Origin: Diaminobutyricibacter sp. McL0608
Lineage (GTDB): Bacteria; Actinomycetota; Actinomycetes; Actinomycetales; Microbacteriaceae
Assembly (NCBI RefSeq): GCF_039613825.1
Contig: NZ_CP154826.1
Location: forward strand, 1,922,001-1,986,000
Length of the DNA: 64,000 nt
Direction: 5' to 3'
Part shown: positions 44,410 to 56,885 of the stretch, piece after piece
Layout of the letters: the number at the start of each line of letters is the position of its first letter
Numbering within the stretch: the stretch's first letter is position 1
Translations under genes and position numbers: made by a program
The notes under the pieces: generated by a model
The model's input: only the letters and a program-made list of their open reading frames with translations
The model's database searches: none
Told to the model about the DNA's origin: nothing

Positions 44410-46476
44410 ATGGAAACAACTCGCGCTGTCCGCCCGTTCGAGGTCATCAGCGAGTACACGCCGAGCGGTGACCAGCCGCAGGCGATCGCCGAACTCACCG
44501 CGCGCATCAACGCCGGCGAGACCGACGTCGTGCTGCTCGGTGCGACCGGTACGGGCAAGTCCGCCACGACGGCCTGGCTGATCGAGGCCGTGCAGCGCCC
44601 GACCCTCGTGCTCGCGCACAACAAGACCCTCGCCGCCCAGCTCGCCAACGAGTTCCGCGAACTGCTCCCGAACAACGCGGTCGAATACTTCGTCTCGTAC
44701 TACGACTACTACCAGCCCGAGGCCTACGTCCCCCAGACGGACACCTTCATCGAGAAGGACTCGTCGATCAACGCCGAGGTGGAGCGACTGCGCCACTCGA
44801 CCACGAACTCCCTCCTCAGCCGGCGTGACGTCATCGTCGTCTCGACCGTGTCCTGCATCTACGGGTTGGGCGCGGCGGAGGAGTATCTGGGCGCCATGGC
44901 GGCGCTCCAGGTCGGCGACAATGTCGGGCGCGACGCCCTGATCCGAAAGTTCGTCGGAATGCAGTACGAGCGCAATGACGTCGACTTCTCCCGCGGCAAG
45001 TTCCGGGTTCGCGGCGACACCATCGAGATCATCCCGGTGTATGAAGAGCATGCCGTGCGCATCGAGCTCTTCGGTGACGAGATCGAGGCACTGTATGCGC
45101 TGCATCCGCTGACCGGCGAGATCATCAACCGCATGGATGCCGTGTCGGTGTTTCCGGCGACCCACTACGCTGCCAGCCCGGCGACCATGCAGCGCGCCAT
45201 CGGCACGATCCAGACCGAACTCCATGACCGCCTGGTCGAACTCGAGCGTGAAGGCAAGCTGCTCGAGGCCCAGCGGCTGCGCATGCGTACCAGTTTCGAC
45301 ATCGAGATGATGGAGCAGATCGGCTTCTGCTCCGGCATCGAGAACTATTCACGTCACATCGACGGCCGCCAGCCCGGAGAGGCCCCCAACTGCCTCCTCG
45401 ACTATTTCCCTGACGATTTCCTCGTCGTCATCGACGAGTCGCACGTCACGGTCCCGCAGATCGGCGCGATGTACGAGGGCGACTCGTCCCGCAAGCGGAC
45501 ACTCGTGGAGCACGGGTTCCGGCTTCCGAGCGCGCTCGACAACCGCCCGCTCAAATGGAATGAGTTCAAGGAACGCGTCGGCCAGACGGTCTACCTCTCG
45601 GCGACGCCGGGCCGATACGAGATGGGGATCGCCGACGGCATCGTCGAGCAGATCATCCGTCCCACCGGGCTCATCGATCCGGAGATCGTGGTGAAGCCGA
45701 CCAAGGGGCAGATCGACGACCTCCTCGAGGAGATCCGGCTTCGCGCCGAACGCAACGAGCGTGTGCTCGTGACGACGCTGACCAAGAAGATGGCAGAGGA
45801 GCTCACCGACTTCCTCGCCGAGGCCGGCGTGCGCGTCCGCTACCTGCACTCCGACGTCGACACCCTGCGCCGGGTCGAACTCCTGACCGAGCTGCGCGCC
45901 GGCGTCTACGACGTCCTCGTGGGCATCAACCTCCTGCGCGAGGGTCTCGACCTTCCCGAGGTATCCCTCGTGGCGATTCTCGATGCCGACAAAGAGGGCT
46001 TCCTGCGCTCATCCACGTCTCTCATCCAGACGATCGGTCGCGCGGCCCGAAACGTGTCCGGCCAGGTGCATATGTACGCCGACGTTCTCACCGACTCGAT
46101 GAAGCAGGCGATCGAAGAGACGACCCGCCGGCGCGAGAGGCAGGTCGAATACAACACGGCGAACGGCATCGACCCGACACCGCTGCGTAAGCGGATCGCC
46201 GACATCACCGACGTGCTGGCTCGCGAGGAGGCGGACACAGCCGCCATGCTCGCCGGGCGCGAGCAGCGGAGGAAGAGCCCCGTGCCGAACCTGCGTCGCG
46301 AGGGTATCGCGGCAGCCGGCGCGAATGAACTCGAGTCGCTGATCGCCGACCTCAACGAGCAGATGCTGCAAGCGGCCGGTGAGCTCAAGTTCGAATTGGC
46401 GGCGCGGCTGCGCGACGAACTCTCCGACCTCAAACACGACCTGCGTCAGATGGAGAAAGCGGGACATCTGGGTTGA
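44410..46476 (+). CDS. uvrB: Excinuclease ABC subunit B
   Basis: UvrB verifies DNA damage handed over by UvrA and recruits UvrC for incision. The 688-residue length is standard. Motifs: Walker A GATGTGKS at 44-51, the beta-hairpin [16 protein letters not shown] near residue 97 that inserts between strands, [11 protein letters not shown] (Walker B), [10 protein letters not shown], the helicase motif V/VI region IGRAARNV, and a C-terminal UVR helix pair (about 640-675) that binds UvrC. ATG 44410 is supported by the TAGACT box at 6 nt. Confidence 0.97.
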   Translation: METTRAVRPFEVISEYTPSGDQPQAIAELTARINAGETDVVLLGATGTGKSATTAWLIEAVQRPTLVLAHNKTLAAQLANEFRELLPNNAVEYFVSYYDYYQPEAYVPQTDTFIEKDSSINAEVERLRHSTTNSLLSRRDVIVVSTVSCIYGLGAAEEYLGAMAALQVGDNVGRDALIRKFVGMQYERNDVDFSRGKFRVRGDTIEIIPVYEEHAVRIELFGDEIEALYALHPLTGEIINRMDAVSVFPATHYAASPATMQRAIGTIQTELHDRLVELEREGKLLEAQRLRMRTSFDIEMMEQIGFCSGIENYSRHIDGRQPGEAPNCLLDYFPDDFLVVIDESHVTVPQIGAMYEGDSSRKRTLVEHGFRLPSALDNRPLKWNEFKERVGQTVYLSATPGRYEMGIADGIVEQIIRPTGLIDPEIVVKPTKGQIDDLLEEIRLRAERNERVLVTTLTKKMAEELTDFLAEAGVRVRYLHSDVDTLRRVELLTELRAGVYDVLVGINLLREGLDLPEVSLVAILDADKEGFLRSSTSLIQTIGRAARNVSGQVHMYADVLTDSMKQAIEETTRRRERQVEYNTANGIDPTPLRKRIADITDVLAREEADTAAMLAGREQRRKSPVPNLRREGIAAAGANELESLIADLNEQMLQAAGELKFELAARLRDELSDLKHDLRQMEKAGHLG

Positions 46477-46491
46477 TCCACGCGGCGGCTG

Positions 46492-46497
46492 TACGGT
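46492..46497 (+). promoter_or_regulatory. -10 box (TACGGT) upstream of a short ORF
   Basis: TACGGT with exactly 6 nt to ATG 46504, 15 bp after the uvrB stop. It gives the DUF4129-MoxR-DUF58 operon its own promoter. Confidence 0.5.
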
Positions 46498-46503
46498 GAA
46501 CGA

Positions 46504-46554
46504 ATGAGCATCGTGGCCGGGTCGGCAGGGACGACCGGCGATCCAGGCAAGTGA
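46504..46554 (+). CDS. Leaderless 16-residue upstream peptide
   Basis: An ORF of 16 codons plus stop (MSIVAGSAGTTGDPGK) begins 6 nt after a TACGGT box. Its TGA overlaps the GAGG ribosome site (46553-46556) of the following gene, whose ATG is 10 nt further on. Translation of this ORF would therefore interfere with, or feed into, translation of the operon. Leaderless short ORFs of this type are known from mycobacterial transcriptomes. Coding status here is inference. Confidence 0.4.
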   Translation: MSIVAGSAGTTGDPGK

Positions 46555-46564
46555 GGCGACACGG

Positions 46565-47299
46565 ATGAAGCAGCGGACCGTGCTCGCCCTGTGCGTCGTG
46601 CTCGGCATCACACTCGTGGGCGGAATCCTTCTTCAGGGACCGGCGACGTTCACCGGAATCCGCTGGGTCCCCGAATTCACACAGCCCACCGTTTCGCCGC
46701 AACCGGGCCCGGAACACACAGCCGGCACCGACACCCAGCACAGTTCGCTTCCGAAGCCGTTCGTCATCGACGGGACCCCGCTCTTGTGGCTCGCGATCGC
46801 GGCGCTGCTCGTCCTGGCCGGACTGCTGCTCGGGCGGATGCTCCGCAGGCGCCAGGCACTCGGACAGCCCCTCGACAGCGCCCGGCTGCTCGACGCAGGA
46901 GCCGTGTCGGAGCAGGAGCCGCCGTCCGCACCCGACGCGCCGGCGCTCCAGCGCGGCTTCGACCGCGCACTGTCGACACTCGACGAGAACCGGATACCCC
47001 GCGATGCCATCGAGCGCGCCTGGCTCGGTCTCCAGGAGGCTGCGGAGGAGTCCGGTGTCCAGCGACGCGCTGCCGAGACGCCCGCGGAGTTCACGCAGCG
47101 GGTACTGGCACGTGTGCACGCAGACGACGACGCGGCACGTACCCTGCTCACCCTCTACCTCCGCGTCCGGTTCGGCGACACTCCTGTCACCGACCTCGAC
47201 ATAGCGGTCGCCCGCAGATCGCTCGAGCGGCTGGCCGCATCGTGGGGAGACGCACCCGGCGCCGACCATCCACTCGGGGCGGAAGGTGGCGCCTCGTGA
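46565..47299 (+). CDS. DUF4129 domain membrane protein
   Basis: A 244-residue protein with two membrane helices (about 7-25 and 70-90), an extracytoplasmic loop between, and a cytoplasmic C-terminal DUF4129 domain (about 120-225). That domain has the usual pattern AIERAWLGLQEAAEESG and ETPAEFTQRVL, followed by LTLYLRVRFGDTPVT. In transglutaminase-like loci this domain is the tail of a TgpA-like protein; here it is free-standing. A GAGG site is 8 nt before the ATG. The stop overlaps the next gene by 4 bases (GTGA). Confidence 0.85.
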   Translation: MKQRTVLALCVVLGITLVGGILLQGPATFTGIRWVPEFTQPTVSPQPGPEHTAGTDTQHSSLPKPFVIDGTPLLWLAIAALLVLAGLLLGRMLRRRQALGQPLDSARLLDAGAVSEQEPPSAPDAPALQRGFDRALSTLDENRIPRDAIERAWLGLQEAAEESGVQRRAAETPAEFTQRVLARVHADDDAARTLLTLYLRVRFGDTPVTDLDIAVARRSLERLAASWGDAPGADHPLGAEGGAS

Positions 47300-47841
47300 C
47301 CGACGAGAGGCCCCGCCGCCTGCTCCTCCGGTCACCCCTCCGCGGCCGTCTGATCATCTGTGTCACGCTCGGAGCCGGGGTCGGACTGATCGCCTGGTAC
47401 TTCGGCATGGACGTCGCACATGCGATCGCCCTCGGGCTCGTGGTCGCCGCCGTCGCCGCTGTTCTCGGTGCCGTTCCCGACCATCGTCCCGCTGACTGGA
47501 CGCGCGAGCGCGAGCCGGCCGAAAGCGGAATCCGCCGCGACGTCAGCCATCTCTCGTGGTCCCTCCACTCGAGGTCGGGCGTCATCGCTGCCTCCGCCCA
47601 CCGACGGCTCCGCGACCTCGCGAGGACCACGCTCGCCCGACACGATCTCGACCTCGACGAGAACGCCGACGCCGCAGCGATCGAGCGCGCACTCGGACCC
47701 GAAGCCTGGGAGGCGGTCCGGCCGGGCGAGCGCGGGCTTCCCCGTCTCACCGGCGTCGAGGCGACGCTCGATGCGCTGGCCCGGCTCGACCTGAAGACGC
47801 CCGTACCGGAATCGTCACCGAGGAGCACAGATGATCGCTGA
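47296..47841 (+). CDS. Small membrane protein of the MoxR operon
   Basis: A 181-residue protein with two adjacent hydrophobic helices (about 17-33 and 40-62) and a cytoplasmic C-terminal part of 115 residues that is helical and rich in Arg, Asp and Ala. I recognise no domain. Its place between DUF4129 and MoxR genes, with 4-base and 11-base overlaps on each side, indicates co-translation and a role in the same complex. Proteins of this size are common at this spot in actinobacteria. Confidence 0.7.
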   Translation: MTDERPRRLLLRSPLRGRLIICVTLGAGVGLIAWYFGMDVAHAIALGLVVAAVAAVLGAVPDHRPADWTREREPAESGIRRDVSHLSWSLHSRSGVIAASAHRRLRDLARTTLARHDLDLDENADAAAIERALGPEAWEAVRPGERGLPRLTGVEATLDALARLDLKTPVPESSPRSTDDR

Positions 47842-48850
47842 CCCCGCAACGACCGAGCTGCCGCAGCCGCTGACCGTACGGGAGGTGGCGACGCTGGCCG
47901 AAGCGATCCTCGATCGGGTGTCCACGGTCGTGGTCGGAATGCGCGAGCCACTCGAGCTCGCCCTGGCGACCATCCTCGCCGGCGGCCACGTGCTGTTCGA
48001 AGATGTGCCCGGCCTGGGCAAGACGCTGGCGGCCCGGAGCCTCGCCACGGCGATCGGGCTCCAATTCCGGCGGCTCCAGTGCACCCCAGATCTCCTCCCG
48101 GCCGACATCACGGGATCGTTCGTCTACGCGCCGGCGGAGGCCGATTTCGTCTTCCGTCCCGGCCCTGTCTTCACGGGTCTGTTCCTGGCCGACGAGATCA
48201 ACCGCACCTCTCCGAAGACGCAGTCCGCGCTGCTCGAGGCCATGGCGGAAGGGCAGGTGACCGTCGAGGGCCACAGCTTCCCGCTGCCCGTTCCCTTCCA
48301 TGTGATCGCCACCTCGAATCCGATCGAATACGAGGGAACGTACGCACTCCCGGAAGCGCAACTCGACCGTTTCATGGTGCGTCTCGCGGTCGGCTATCCC
48401 GATGCGCACGGCGAGAGCCGGGTCCTCCTCGCGCGGATCGCGCGGCACCAGGAGCGCGCGACAATCGACCCGGTCGTGAGTGCCGACACGCTGCGTGCGA
48501 TGCAGGCAGGCGTCGAGCATGTGGATGTCGACCCGGACATCGCCGCGTACTGTGTCGCCCTTGCGGCCGCGACACGGCGCCACCGCTCCGTCCAGGTCGG
48601 CGCGTCGCCTCGCGGATCGCAGAGCCTGCTGCTGGTGGCACGGGCGAAAGCGGTGATGGACGGCCGCGATTTCGTCATCCCGGACGACGTCAAGGCTGTC
48701 GCCGTTCCCGTTCTCGCCCACCGGCTCTCGTTGACCGTCCAGGCCTGGACCGGGGGAGTGCAGGCGACGCAGATCGTGACGGAACTCGTCAACACCGTTG
48801 CGGGGCCGCCGGTCGTCGGCACCCGTTCCCCGGGAACGCTGCCGGACTGA
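47831..48850 (+). CDS. MoxR-family AAA+ ATPase
   Basis: A 339-residue AAA+ ATPase of the MoxR family, chaperone-like proteins that mature or remodel partners, usually together with a DUF58/VWA protein. Walker A is EDVPGLGKTLAARSLA around residues 57-72, Walker B GLFLADEINRTSPKTQSALLEAM around 117-139, sensor 1 VIATSNPIEYEGTYALPEAQLDRF around 158-177, and sensor 2 SPRGSQSLLLVARAKA near 258. ATG 47831 has AGGAG 5 nt upstream and overlaps the previous gene by 11 bases. Confidence 0.93.
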   Translation: MIADPATTELPQPLTVREVATLAEAILDRVSTVVVGMREPLELALATILAGGHVLFEDVPGLGKTLAARSLATAIGLQFRRLQCTPDLLPADITGSFVYAPAEADFVFRPGPVFTGLFLADEINRTSPKTQSALLEAMAEGQVTVEGHSFPLPVPFHVIATSNPIEYEGTYALPEAQLDRFMVRLAVGYPDAHGESRVLLARIARHQERATIDPVVSADTLRAMQAGVEHVDVDPDIAAYCVALAAATRRHRSVQVGASPRGSQSLLLVARAKAVMDGRDFVIPDDVKAVAVPVLAHRLSLTVQAWTGGVQATQIVTELVNTVAGPPVVGTRSPGTLPD

Positions 48851-48852
48851 CG

Positions 48853-50187
48853 ATGACCGACAACGCTCGCGAAGCGGCTCCCGAGCCTCCGCCGACAGCA
48901 TCCAGTCACGGATGGTCGATGAGCGCATCCGTGACCGCCGCCGTCGTCGTCGCCCTGCTCTGCCTCGGGATGGCGCTGGCCGTGTCGAACATCGAACTCG
49001 CCCTGGTGGGTCTACCACTCGCTCTCGGCGCCGCGGTCGCCTGGGACCGGCGACCGGTGACCCGCACACTCTCGGCCTTCTCCTCGACCACGAAGCGCGG
49101 AAGCGATCGGACGACCCTCGACTACACCGTGCACATCACCGCTGAAGAACGCGTCGACGCGGTGCACGTGCGACTGCGAACCCTCGGATCCCGACAGCGC
49201 GACTACCTCGTCGCGCCCGGCACGGCGACGGCGCTCTCCGGAACGATCGCCGTCCTCCATTCAGGACCGCAACGGTTCGTCGAGACCCGCTACAGGCTGG
49301 TCGGGGCGGATGCGTCGTTCCTGTCCGATCCGACCCTCCCGCTGTTCTCGGAACGCGTCGTGGAACCGGCGTACACCGCTCCGCGCAGCCTGCCGTTGCC
49401 GGAACGGCTCACGGGACTCACGGGACCGCACAGCTCGTCGCGGCCGGGCGACGGGGGCGAATTCCGGGACATCGACCGCTTCACGAGCGGGGACCGACTG
49501 CGACGCATCGACTGGCGCGCGACGGCACGACGCGCCCAGGCGCCCGGAGAACTGTACGTGCGGCGGACGACCGCGACCTCGGATGCGGCCATCCTGATCG
49601 TCCTCGACAGCCGGGACGACGTGACAGACGGGGTGGCCGAGTGGAGCAGCGGTGCTCCCCGGAACCGCGGCATCAGCTCGCTCGACCTCGCCCGCGAGGG
49701 TGCGAGTTCACTCACCGCCGGCTACATCCGAGCCGGTGATCGCGTCGGCTTCCACGACCTCGCCACGCAGACCCGCGCCCTCCGGCCGGGCGGAGGCGAC
49801 CGCCAGCTCTATCGTCTGCTGGACGCGATCGCCCGCACCCGGCCATCCGGCTTCGCATCCGACCGCGTGCGTGCTCCGCAGGTCGTCCCCGGTGCGGAGA
49901 TCATCGTCTTCTCGACCTTCCTCGACGATGAGGCCGCACACCTCGCCCTGCTCTGGAGGGCATCCGGGCACCGCGTCATCGGTGTCGACTCCCTTCCCGA
50001 CCCGGTGACGACGGGGCTGGTCCGGCGCGAAGTCGTCGCCTTCCGCATCGTGATGATGGAGCGCGAGGAACGACTGCACCGACTGGGCGCGGCCGGGATC
50101 GACATCGTGCGCTGGCAGCGCTCCGGCGGCCGGCCCGATCGAGAGGCCGTGCTCCGGAACCTGAGCCGGCCGAGGAGCGTCCGGTGA
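48853..50187 (+). CDS. DUF58 domain protein
   Basis: A 444-residue protein with two N-terminal membrane helices (about 24-62), an immunoglobulin-like stretch, then the DUF58 core: GGEFRDIDRFTSGDRLRRIDWRATAR near residue 200-225 is the family signature. It is followed by a VWA-like domain (AAILIVLDSRDD, near residue 237). It probably is the partner or substrate of the MoxR ATPase. The ATG is 2 bp after the MoxR stop, and the stop overlaps the next gene by 4 bases, so the set is coupled. Confidence 0.9.
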   Translation: MTDNAREAAPEPPPTASSHGWSMSASVTAAVVVALLCLGMALAVSNIELALVGLPLALGAAVAWDRRPVTRTLSAFSSTTKRGSDRTTLDYTVHITAEERVDAVHVRLRTLGSRQRDYLVAPGTATALSGTIAVLHSGPQRFVETRYRLVGADASFLSDPTLPLFSERVVEPAYTAPRSLPLPERLTGLTGPHSSSRPGDGGEFRDIDRFTSGDRLRRIDWRATARRAQAPGELYVRRTTATSDAAILIVLDSRDDVTDGVAEWSSGAPRNRGISSLDLAREGASSLTAGYIRAGDRVGFHDLATQTRALRPGGGDRQLYRLLDAIARTRPSGFASDRVRAPQVVPGAEIIVFSTFLDDEAAHLALLWRASGHRVIGVDSLPDPVTTGLVRREVVAFRIVMMEREERLHRLGAAGIDIVRWQRSGGRPDREAVLRNLSRPRSVR

Positions 50188-50750
50188 GTTCGGAACCGAC
50201 GAAGCTCGAACACGACGCCTCTCGTCACGCCGATGGGGCGCCGATGATCGGCCCTCATGTGACCGCCTGGGTGCTCCGCGGCGCCTTCTTCATCGTCGGG
50301 GTGGGTCTCGGACTGGTGGAGGGGACCTCGGCGTTCTGGAGCGGTGTCGTCGTCCTTCTCGCTGCAGCCGCCGTCGTGGTACCTCGATGGATGACGGCGT
50401 GGGTGATGCTGGTCGTTCTCGCGGGAACTGTGCTGACGCGCCATCCGGATCCGCTCGACTGGCACCCGTACCTGCTGGTGGCCGGCGTGCATGCCGCGCA
50501 CGTGCTCGCATCCTGGATGCTCGTAATGTCACCGCGCGCACGCGTCCAGTTGCGCGCGCTGGCACCGTCGGCCCTCCGGTTCGCTGCGATCCAGGTTCCG
50601 TCGCAGCTGCTCATCGCTGTCACTCTGTGGCTCGCCTCGGCTACGGCTTCGCACGCGGCTCTTCCCGCGATCGCGGTCGTCGCCGCGGTGGCCCTCGTTT
50701 CTCTCTCGCTCGTCCTCCTCGGTCCACTCCTGCGTGAACGGCGACCCTGA
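50184..50750 (+). CDS. Small integral membrane protein, end of MoxR operon
   Basis: A 188-residue protein with about six hydrophobic helices in residues 27-182 and short polar ends (N-terminal KLEHDASRHADG). No family motif is recognised. GTG 50184 overlaps the DUF58 stop (GTGA). It is the last gene of the five-gene set from 46565. It most likely anchors or assists the MoxR/DUF58 machinery in the membrane, by context only. Confidence 0.7.
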   Translation: MSSEPTKLEHDASRHADGAPMIGPHVTAWVLRGAFFIVGVGLGLVEGTSAFWSGVVVLLAAAAVVVPRWMTAWVMLVVLAGTVLTRHPDPLDWHPYLLVAGVHAAHVLASWMLVMSPRARVQLRALAPSALRFAAIQVPSQLLIAVTLWLASATASHAALPAIAVVAAVALVSLSLVLLGPLLRERRP

Positions 50751-50775
50751 CCGTTCGGATGTCGGAGGGGTGGCT

Positions 50776-50781
50776 TAGACT
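50776..50781 (+). promoter_or_regulatory. Possible second -10 box (TAGACT) before uvrA
   Basis: TAGACT 43 bp upstream of the SOS-controlled TACAAT box. No start codon follows at leaderless spacing, so it would give a uvrA mRNA with a long leader. Confidence 0.35.
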
Positions 50782-50818
50782 CGCCGCGTACAGGACGCGC
50801 AGCACCACGGGGGAGCGC

Positions 50819-50824
50819 TACAAT
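50819..50824 (+). promoter_or_regulatory. -10 box (TACAAT) of uvrA
   Basis: TACAAT ends on the first base of the SOS box, so bound LexA would cover the transcription start. The leader to GTG 50950 is about 120 nt. Confidence 0.55.
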
Positions 50825-50839
50825 CGAAGATATGTTCGA
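50824..50839. promoter_or_regulatory. SOS box (LexA operator) of uvrA
   Basis: TCGAAGATATGTTCGA matches the Gram-positive/actinobacterial LexA consensus TCGAAC-N4-GTTCGA at 11 of 12 defined bases. It overlaps the TACAAT -10 box by one base, the place where LexA blocks transcription. Confidence 0.8.
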
Positions 50840-50949
50840 ACACGGGGTTTCGGACGATGGGGCATGGGGACGTGCCGCGCGAACGCGGCGACTGTCGCCG
50901 AGAGCGAACGTGGGCCGTCCCGCTTCACGAATAGCGGAGAATTGATCGA

Positions 50950-53835
<2,886 letters not shown>

Positions 53836-53844
53836 GACACGGGC

Positions 53845-55887
53845 GTGGCCGATACCGTCAGCTACCGGCCCAAGGCCGGCGAGATCCCGACGCAGCCGGG
53901 TGTCTACCGCTTCCGTGACGCGAATCGGCGGGTGCTCTACGTCGGCAAGGCGAAGAACCTGCGCGCGCGACTGAGCAACTACTTCGCGCCGCTGCGCAAC
54001 CTCCATGACCGCACCCGCAAGATGGTCACGACCGCCGCATCCGTCGAATGGACCGTCGTGGCGACCGAGTTCGAGGCGCTGCAGCTCGAATACACGTGGA
54101 TCAAAGAATTCAACCCGCCGTTCAACGTTCAGTTCCGCGACGACAAGACCTACCCATATCTCGCCGTCACCCTCGGCGAGGAGGTGCCTCGCGTCACGGT
54201 CACGCGCAATCGCAACATCAAGGACGCGCGGTACTTCGGTCCATACACGAAGGTCTGGGCGATCCGCGACACCGTCGACCTCATGCTCAAGGCATTCCCG
54301 ATGCGGAGCTGTTCCGACGGCGTGTACCGGCGGGCCGAACTCACCGGGCGTCCCTGCCTGCTCGGTGACATCGGCAAGTGCGCCGCACCCTGCGTCGGCC
54401 GGGTGACCAAAGACGAGCACCGTGCGATCGCGGAAGACTTCGCGTCGTTCATGGCGGGCAACGACACGCGATACATCCGCGGCCTCACCGAGCAGATGAA
54501 GGCGGCGGCGAGCACCCAGGACTACGAATCGGCTGCGCGGCACCGGGACGCCATCCAGGCACTCGAGGCGGCGATGTCGAAGACCGCCGTCGTTCTGCCC
54601 GAGGGCGTCGACGCAGACTTCTTCGGAATCGCGCACGACGAACTCGCCGCTGCCGTACAACAGTTCATCGTTCGCGGCGGCCGCATCCGCGGTGTGCGCA
54701 GCTGGGTGGTCGACAAAGAACTCGACGTCGAACTCGGCGAACTCGTCGAGATCGTGTTGCAGAACGCGTACGAAGGCGTTTCTGCGCCGCCGCGGGAGAT
54801 CCTCGTACCCGAACTGCCGGAAGACGCGGCCGAGCTCGAGCTCTGGCTGACCGCGCGACGACAGGAGAACGGTGACCCCGCCGCGTCGCGCGGAGCGCTC
54901 ACGGGCAGAGTCGGTCTCCGCGTCGCGCAGCGCGGCGACAAGGCGGCGCTCGCCCAGACCGTCGAGATGAACGCGAAGAACGCGCTGATCCTCTACAAGA
55001 CGCGACGGAGCTCGGACTTCGTCGCCCGCTCCAAAGCCCTCGGCGACATCCGGGACGCCCTCGGCATGGATGACGCCCCGCTTCGCATGGAATGCTACGA
55101 CGTGTCCCACCTCAGCGGCACGAACATCGTCGCTTCCATGGTGGTGTTCGAAGACGGGCTGCCCCGCAAAGACCAGTACCGTCGCTTCAGCATCCCTGAG
55201 TCGACCGACGACACCGAGTCGATCTACCAGGTCATCACACGGCGGCTCGCATACCTCCGCCCGGACGCGGCGGAAGCCGTGGATGCGGCGGATGCGGCAG
55301 AAAGTCCGGACTCCGGGTTCGACGGCGCGCTCGAAGACGACGGCCTCGACGCCAACGCGCTCGGCGACACGGTGTCCGGCAGCGACGCCGCGGAACCGAG
55401 TACCCTCGACGACGAGCTCGCGGCGGCCGCAGAGAAGCGACGCGCGCGGTTCTCCTACCCACCGAACCTGCTCATCGTCGACGGCGGCCAGCCGCAGGTC
55501 GCGGCCGCCGCGCGTGCCCTCGAAGAATCGGGCGTCCAGGGCATCCAGCTCGCCGGAATCGCCAAGCGCCTCGAAGAGATCTGGCTGCCCGACTCCGACT
55601 ACCCGGTCATCCTCCCGCGCAACAGCGATGCGCTCTTCCTCATCCAGCGCATCCGCGACGAGGCCCACCGGTTCGCGATCACCTACCAGCGTTCCCGACG
55701 CAAGCGCGACATCAGCTCCGTACTCGGGGAGATCCCCGGTCTCGGTCCCTCGCGGGTGAAGGAACTGCTCAAACATTTCGGCTCCGTCGCCCAGCTCAGG
55801 AAGGCGACACAGGAGGAAATCGCGGGGGTGAAAGGGATAGGACCCTCCCTAGCTGGGGCCATCCATGATCGCCTCGGCAGTCGATAG
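53845..55887 (+). CDS. uvrC: Excinuclease ABC subunit C
   Basis: UvrC makes both incisions around a lesion bound by UvrB. In 680 residues it has the GIY-YIG nuclease ([20 protein letters not shown], residues 13-32), the Cys-rich [18 protein letters not shown] loop, a UVR helix pair near 215, and the RNase H-like second nuclease ([21 protein letters not shown] near 413). Two C-terminal HhH motifs follow ([20 protein letters not shown]). Between about 473 and 530 an acidic Ala/Asp-rich insertion interrupts the C-terminal nuclease domain, making it longer than the E. coli protein. It begins 9 bp after uvrA, with no separate promoter. Confidence 0.95.
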   Translation: MADTVSYRPKAGEIPTQPGVYRFRDANRRVLYVGKAKNLRARLSNYFAPLRNLHDRTRKMVTTAASVEWTVVATEFEALQLEYTWIKEFNPPFNVQFRDDKTYPYLAVTLGEEVPRVTVTRNRNIKDARYFGPYTKVWAIRDTVDLMLKAFPMRSCSDGVYRRAELTGRPCLLGDIGKCAAPCVGRVTKDEHRAIAEDFASFMAGNDTRYIRGLTEQMKAAASTQDYESAARHRDAIQALEAAMSKTAVVLPEGVDADFFGIAHDELAAAVQQFIVRGGRIRGVRSWVVDKELDVELGELVEIVLQNAYEGVSAPPREILVPELPEDAAELELWLTARRQENGDPAASRGALTGRVGLRVAQRGDKAALAQTVEMNAKNALILYKTRRSSDFVARSKALGDIRDALGMDDAPLRMECYDVSHLSGTNIVASMVVFEDGLPRKDQYRRFSIPESTDDTESIYQVITRRLAYLRPDAAEAVDAADAAESPDSGFDGALEDDGLDANALGDTVSGSDAAEPSTLDDELAAAAEKRRARFSYPPNLLIVDGGQPQVAAAARALEESGVQGIQLAGIAKRLEEIWLPDSDYPVILPRNSDALFLIQRIRDEAHRFAITYQRSRRKRDISSVLGEIPGLGPSRVKELLKHFGSVAQLRKATQEEIAGVKGIGPSLAGAIHDRLGSR

Positions 55888-55890
55888 GCT
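55885..55890 (+). promoter_or_regulatory. -10 box (TAGGCT) of rapZ over the uvrC stop
   Basis: TAGGCT starts with the uvrC stop codon and would give a 25-30 nt leader with the GGAGG site of rapZ at 55910-55914. Confidence 0.45.
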
Positions 55891-55924
55891 GGAGGCACAC
55901 CGACCGATCGGAGGCGCGACGCCC

Positions 55925-56800
55925 ATGACCACCGAAAACGAGCAGCAGGAAGTGCTGATCGTCACCGGAATGTCGGGCGCCGGGCGGTCCACGGTGGCCA
56001 ATGCCCTGGAAGACCTCGACTGGTATGTCGTCGACAATCTGCCGCCCCAGATGCTCCGGCCGCTCATCGAACTGGCCAGCAGGGCGGGTTCCACCCTTCC
56101 GCGCATCGCCGCGGTGGTCGACGTCCGCGGGCGCAATTTCTTCGCCGACCTCCAGGACATGGTGCAAAGCCTGCGAGACGGCACCAAGGTGCGGGTCCTT
56201 TTCCTCGAGGCCACGGATGCAGCACTCGTCCGGCGATTCGAAGCGGTCCGGCGCCCTCACCCCCTGCAGGGCGGGGGGACCATCCTCGACGGCATCACCG
56301 CCGAACGGACCCGGTTGCGAGAGATCCGTGAATCGGCCGACATGATCGTCGACACGTCCGACCTGAACATCCACCAGCTCGCGACGAGCATCACCGAGAC
56401 CTTCGCCGCTGAAGACACAGCAGGTGTTCAGGTGACCGTCATGAGCTTCGGTTTCAAATACGGCCTCCCGTCCGACGCCGACCTCGTCTCCGATGCGCGA
56501 TTCCTTCCCAATCCCTTCTGGATACCGGAGCTGAGGAACCTGACGGGGCAGGACGAAGAGGTGCGCGACTACGTTCTCGGCCAGCCGGGGGCACGCGAAT
56601 TCATCGATGCCTATGTGGATGCGCTCACCCCGGTTCTGGCCGGCTACCAGCGTGAGAACAAACGGCATGCCACGATCGCGGTAGGCTGCACGGGGGGAAA
56701 GCACCGTTCCGTGGCGATAGCCGAAGAGCTCGTCACGCGCCTGCAGAGCCTTCCGGGGGTCGCCGTGACTGCGAAGCATCGCGACCTCGGCCGTGAGTGA
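55925..56800 (+). CDS. rapZ: RapZ-family nucleotide-binding protein
   Basis: A 291-residue P-loop protein of the RapZ/YvcJ family. In enterobacteria it is an RNase adaptor in amino-sugar control; the actinobacterial role is not settled. The P-loop reads GMSGAGRST (about 15-23), with Arg in the place of the Walker A Lys, followed by [15 protein letters not shown], the family mark. The C-terminal domain has [25 protein letters not shown] 55925 is preferred because GGAGG lies 10 nt upstream; an in-frame ATG at 55865 lies within uvrC. The order uvrC-rapZ-whiA is conserved in actinobacteria. Confidence 0.92.
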   Translation: MTTENEQQEVLIVTGMSGAGRSTVANALEDLDWYVVDNLPPQMLRPLIELASRAGSTLPRIAAVVDVRGRNFFADLQDMVQSLRDGTKVRVLFLEATDAALVRRFEAVRRPHPLQGGGTILDGITAERTRLREIRESADMIVDTSDLNIHQLATSITETFAAEDTAGVQVTVMSFGFKYGLPSDADLVSDARFLPNPFWIPELRNLTGQDEEVRDYVLGQPGAREFIDAYVDALTPVLAGYQRENKRHATIAVGCTGGKHRSVAIAEELVTRLQSLPGVAVTAKHRDLGRE

Positions 56801-56885
56801 ACCCGGCACGACAAGCCAGGCCTGACCGCCGGCACACAGACACACTCGTTCGCGACAGCGATCGACGCGACAGATAGGACAGCGA

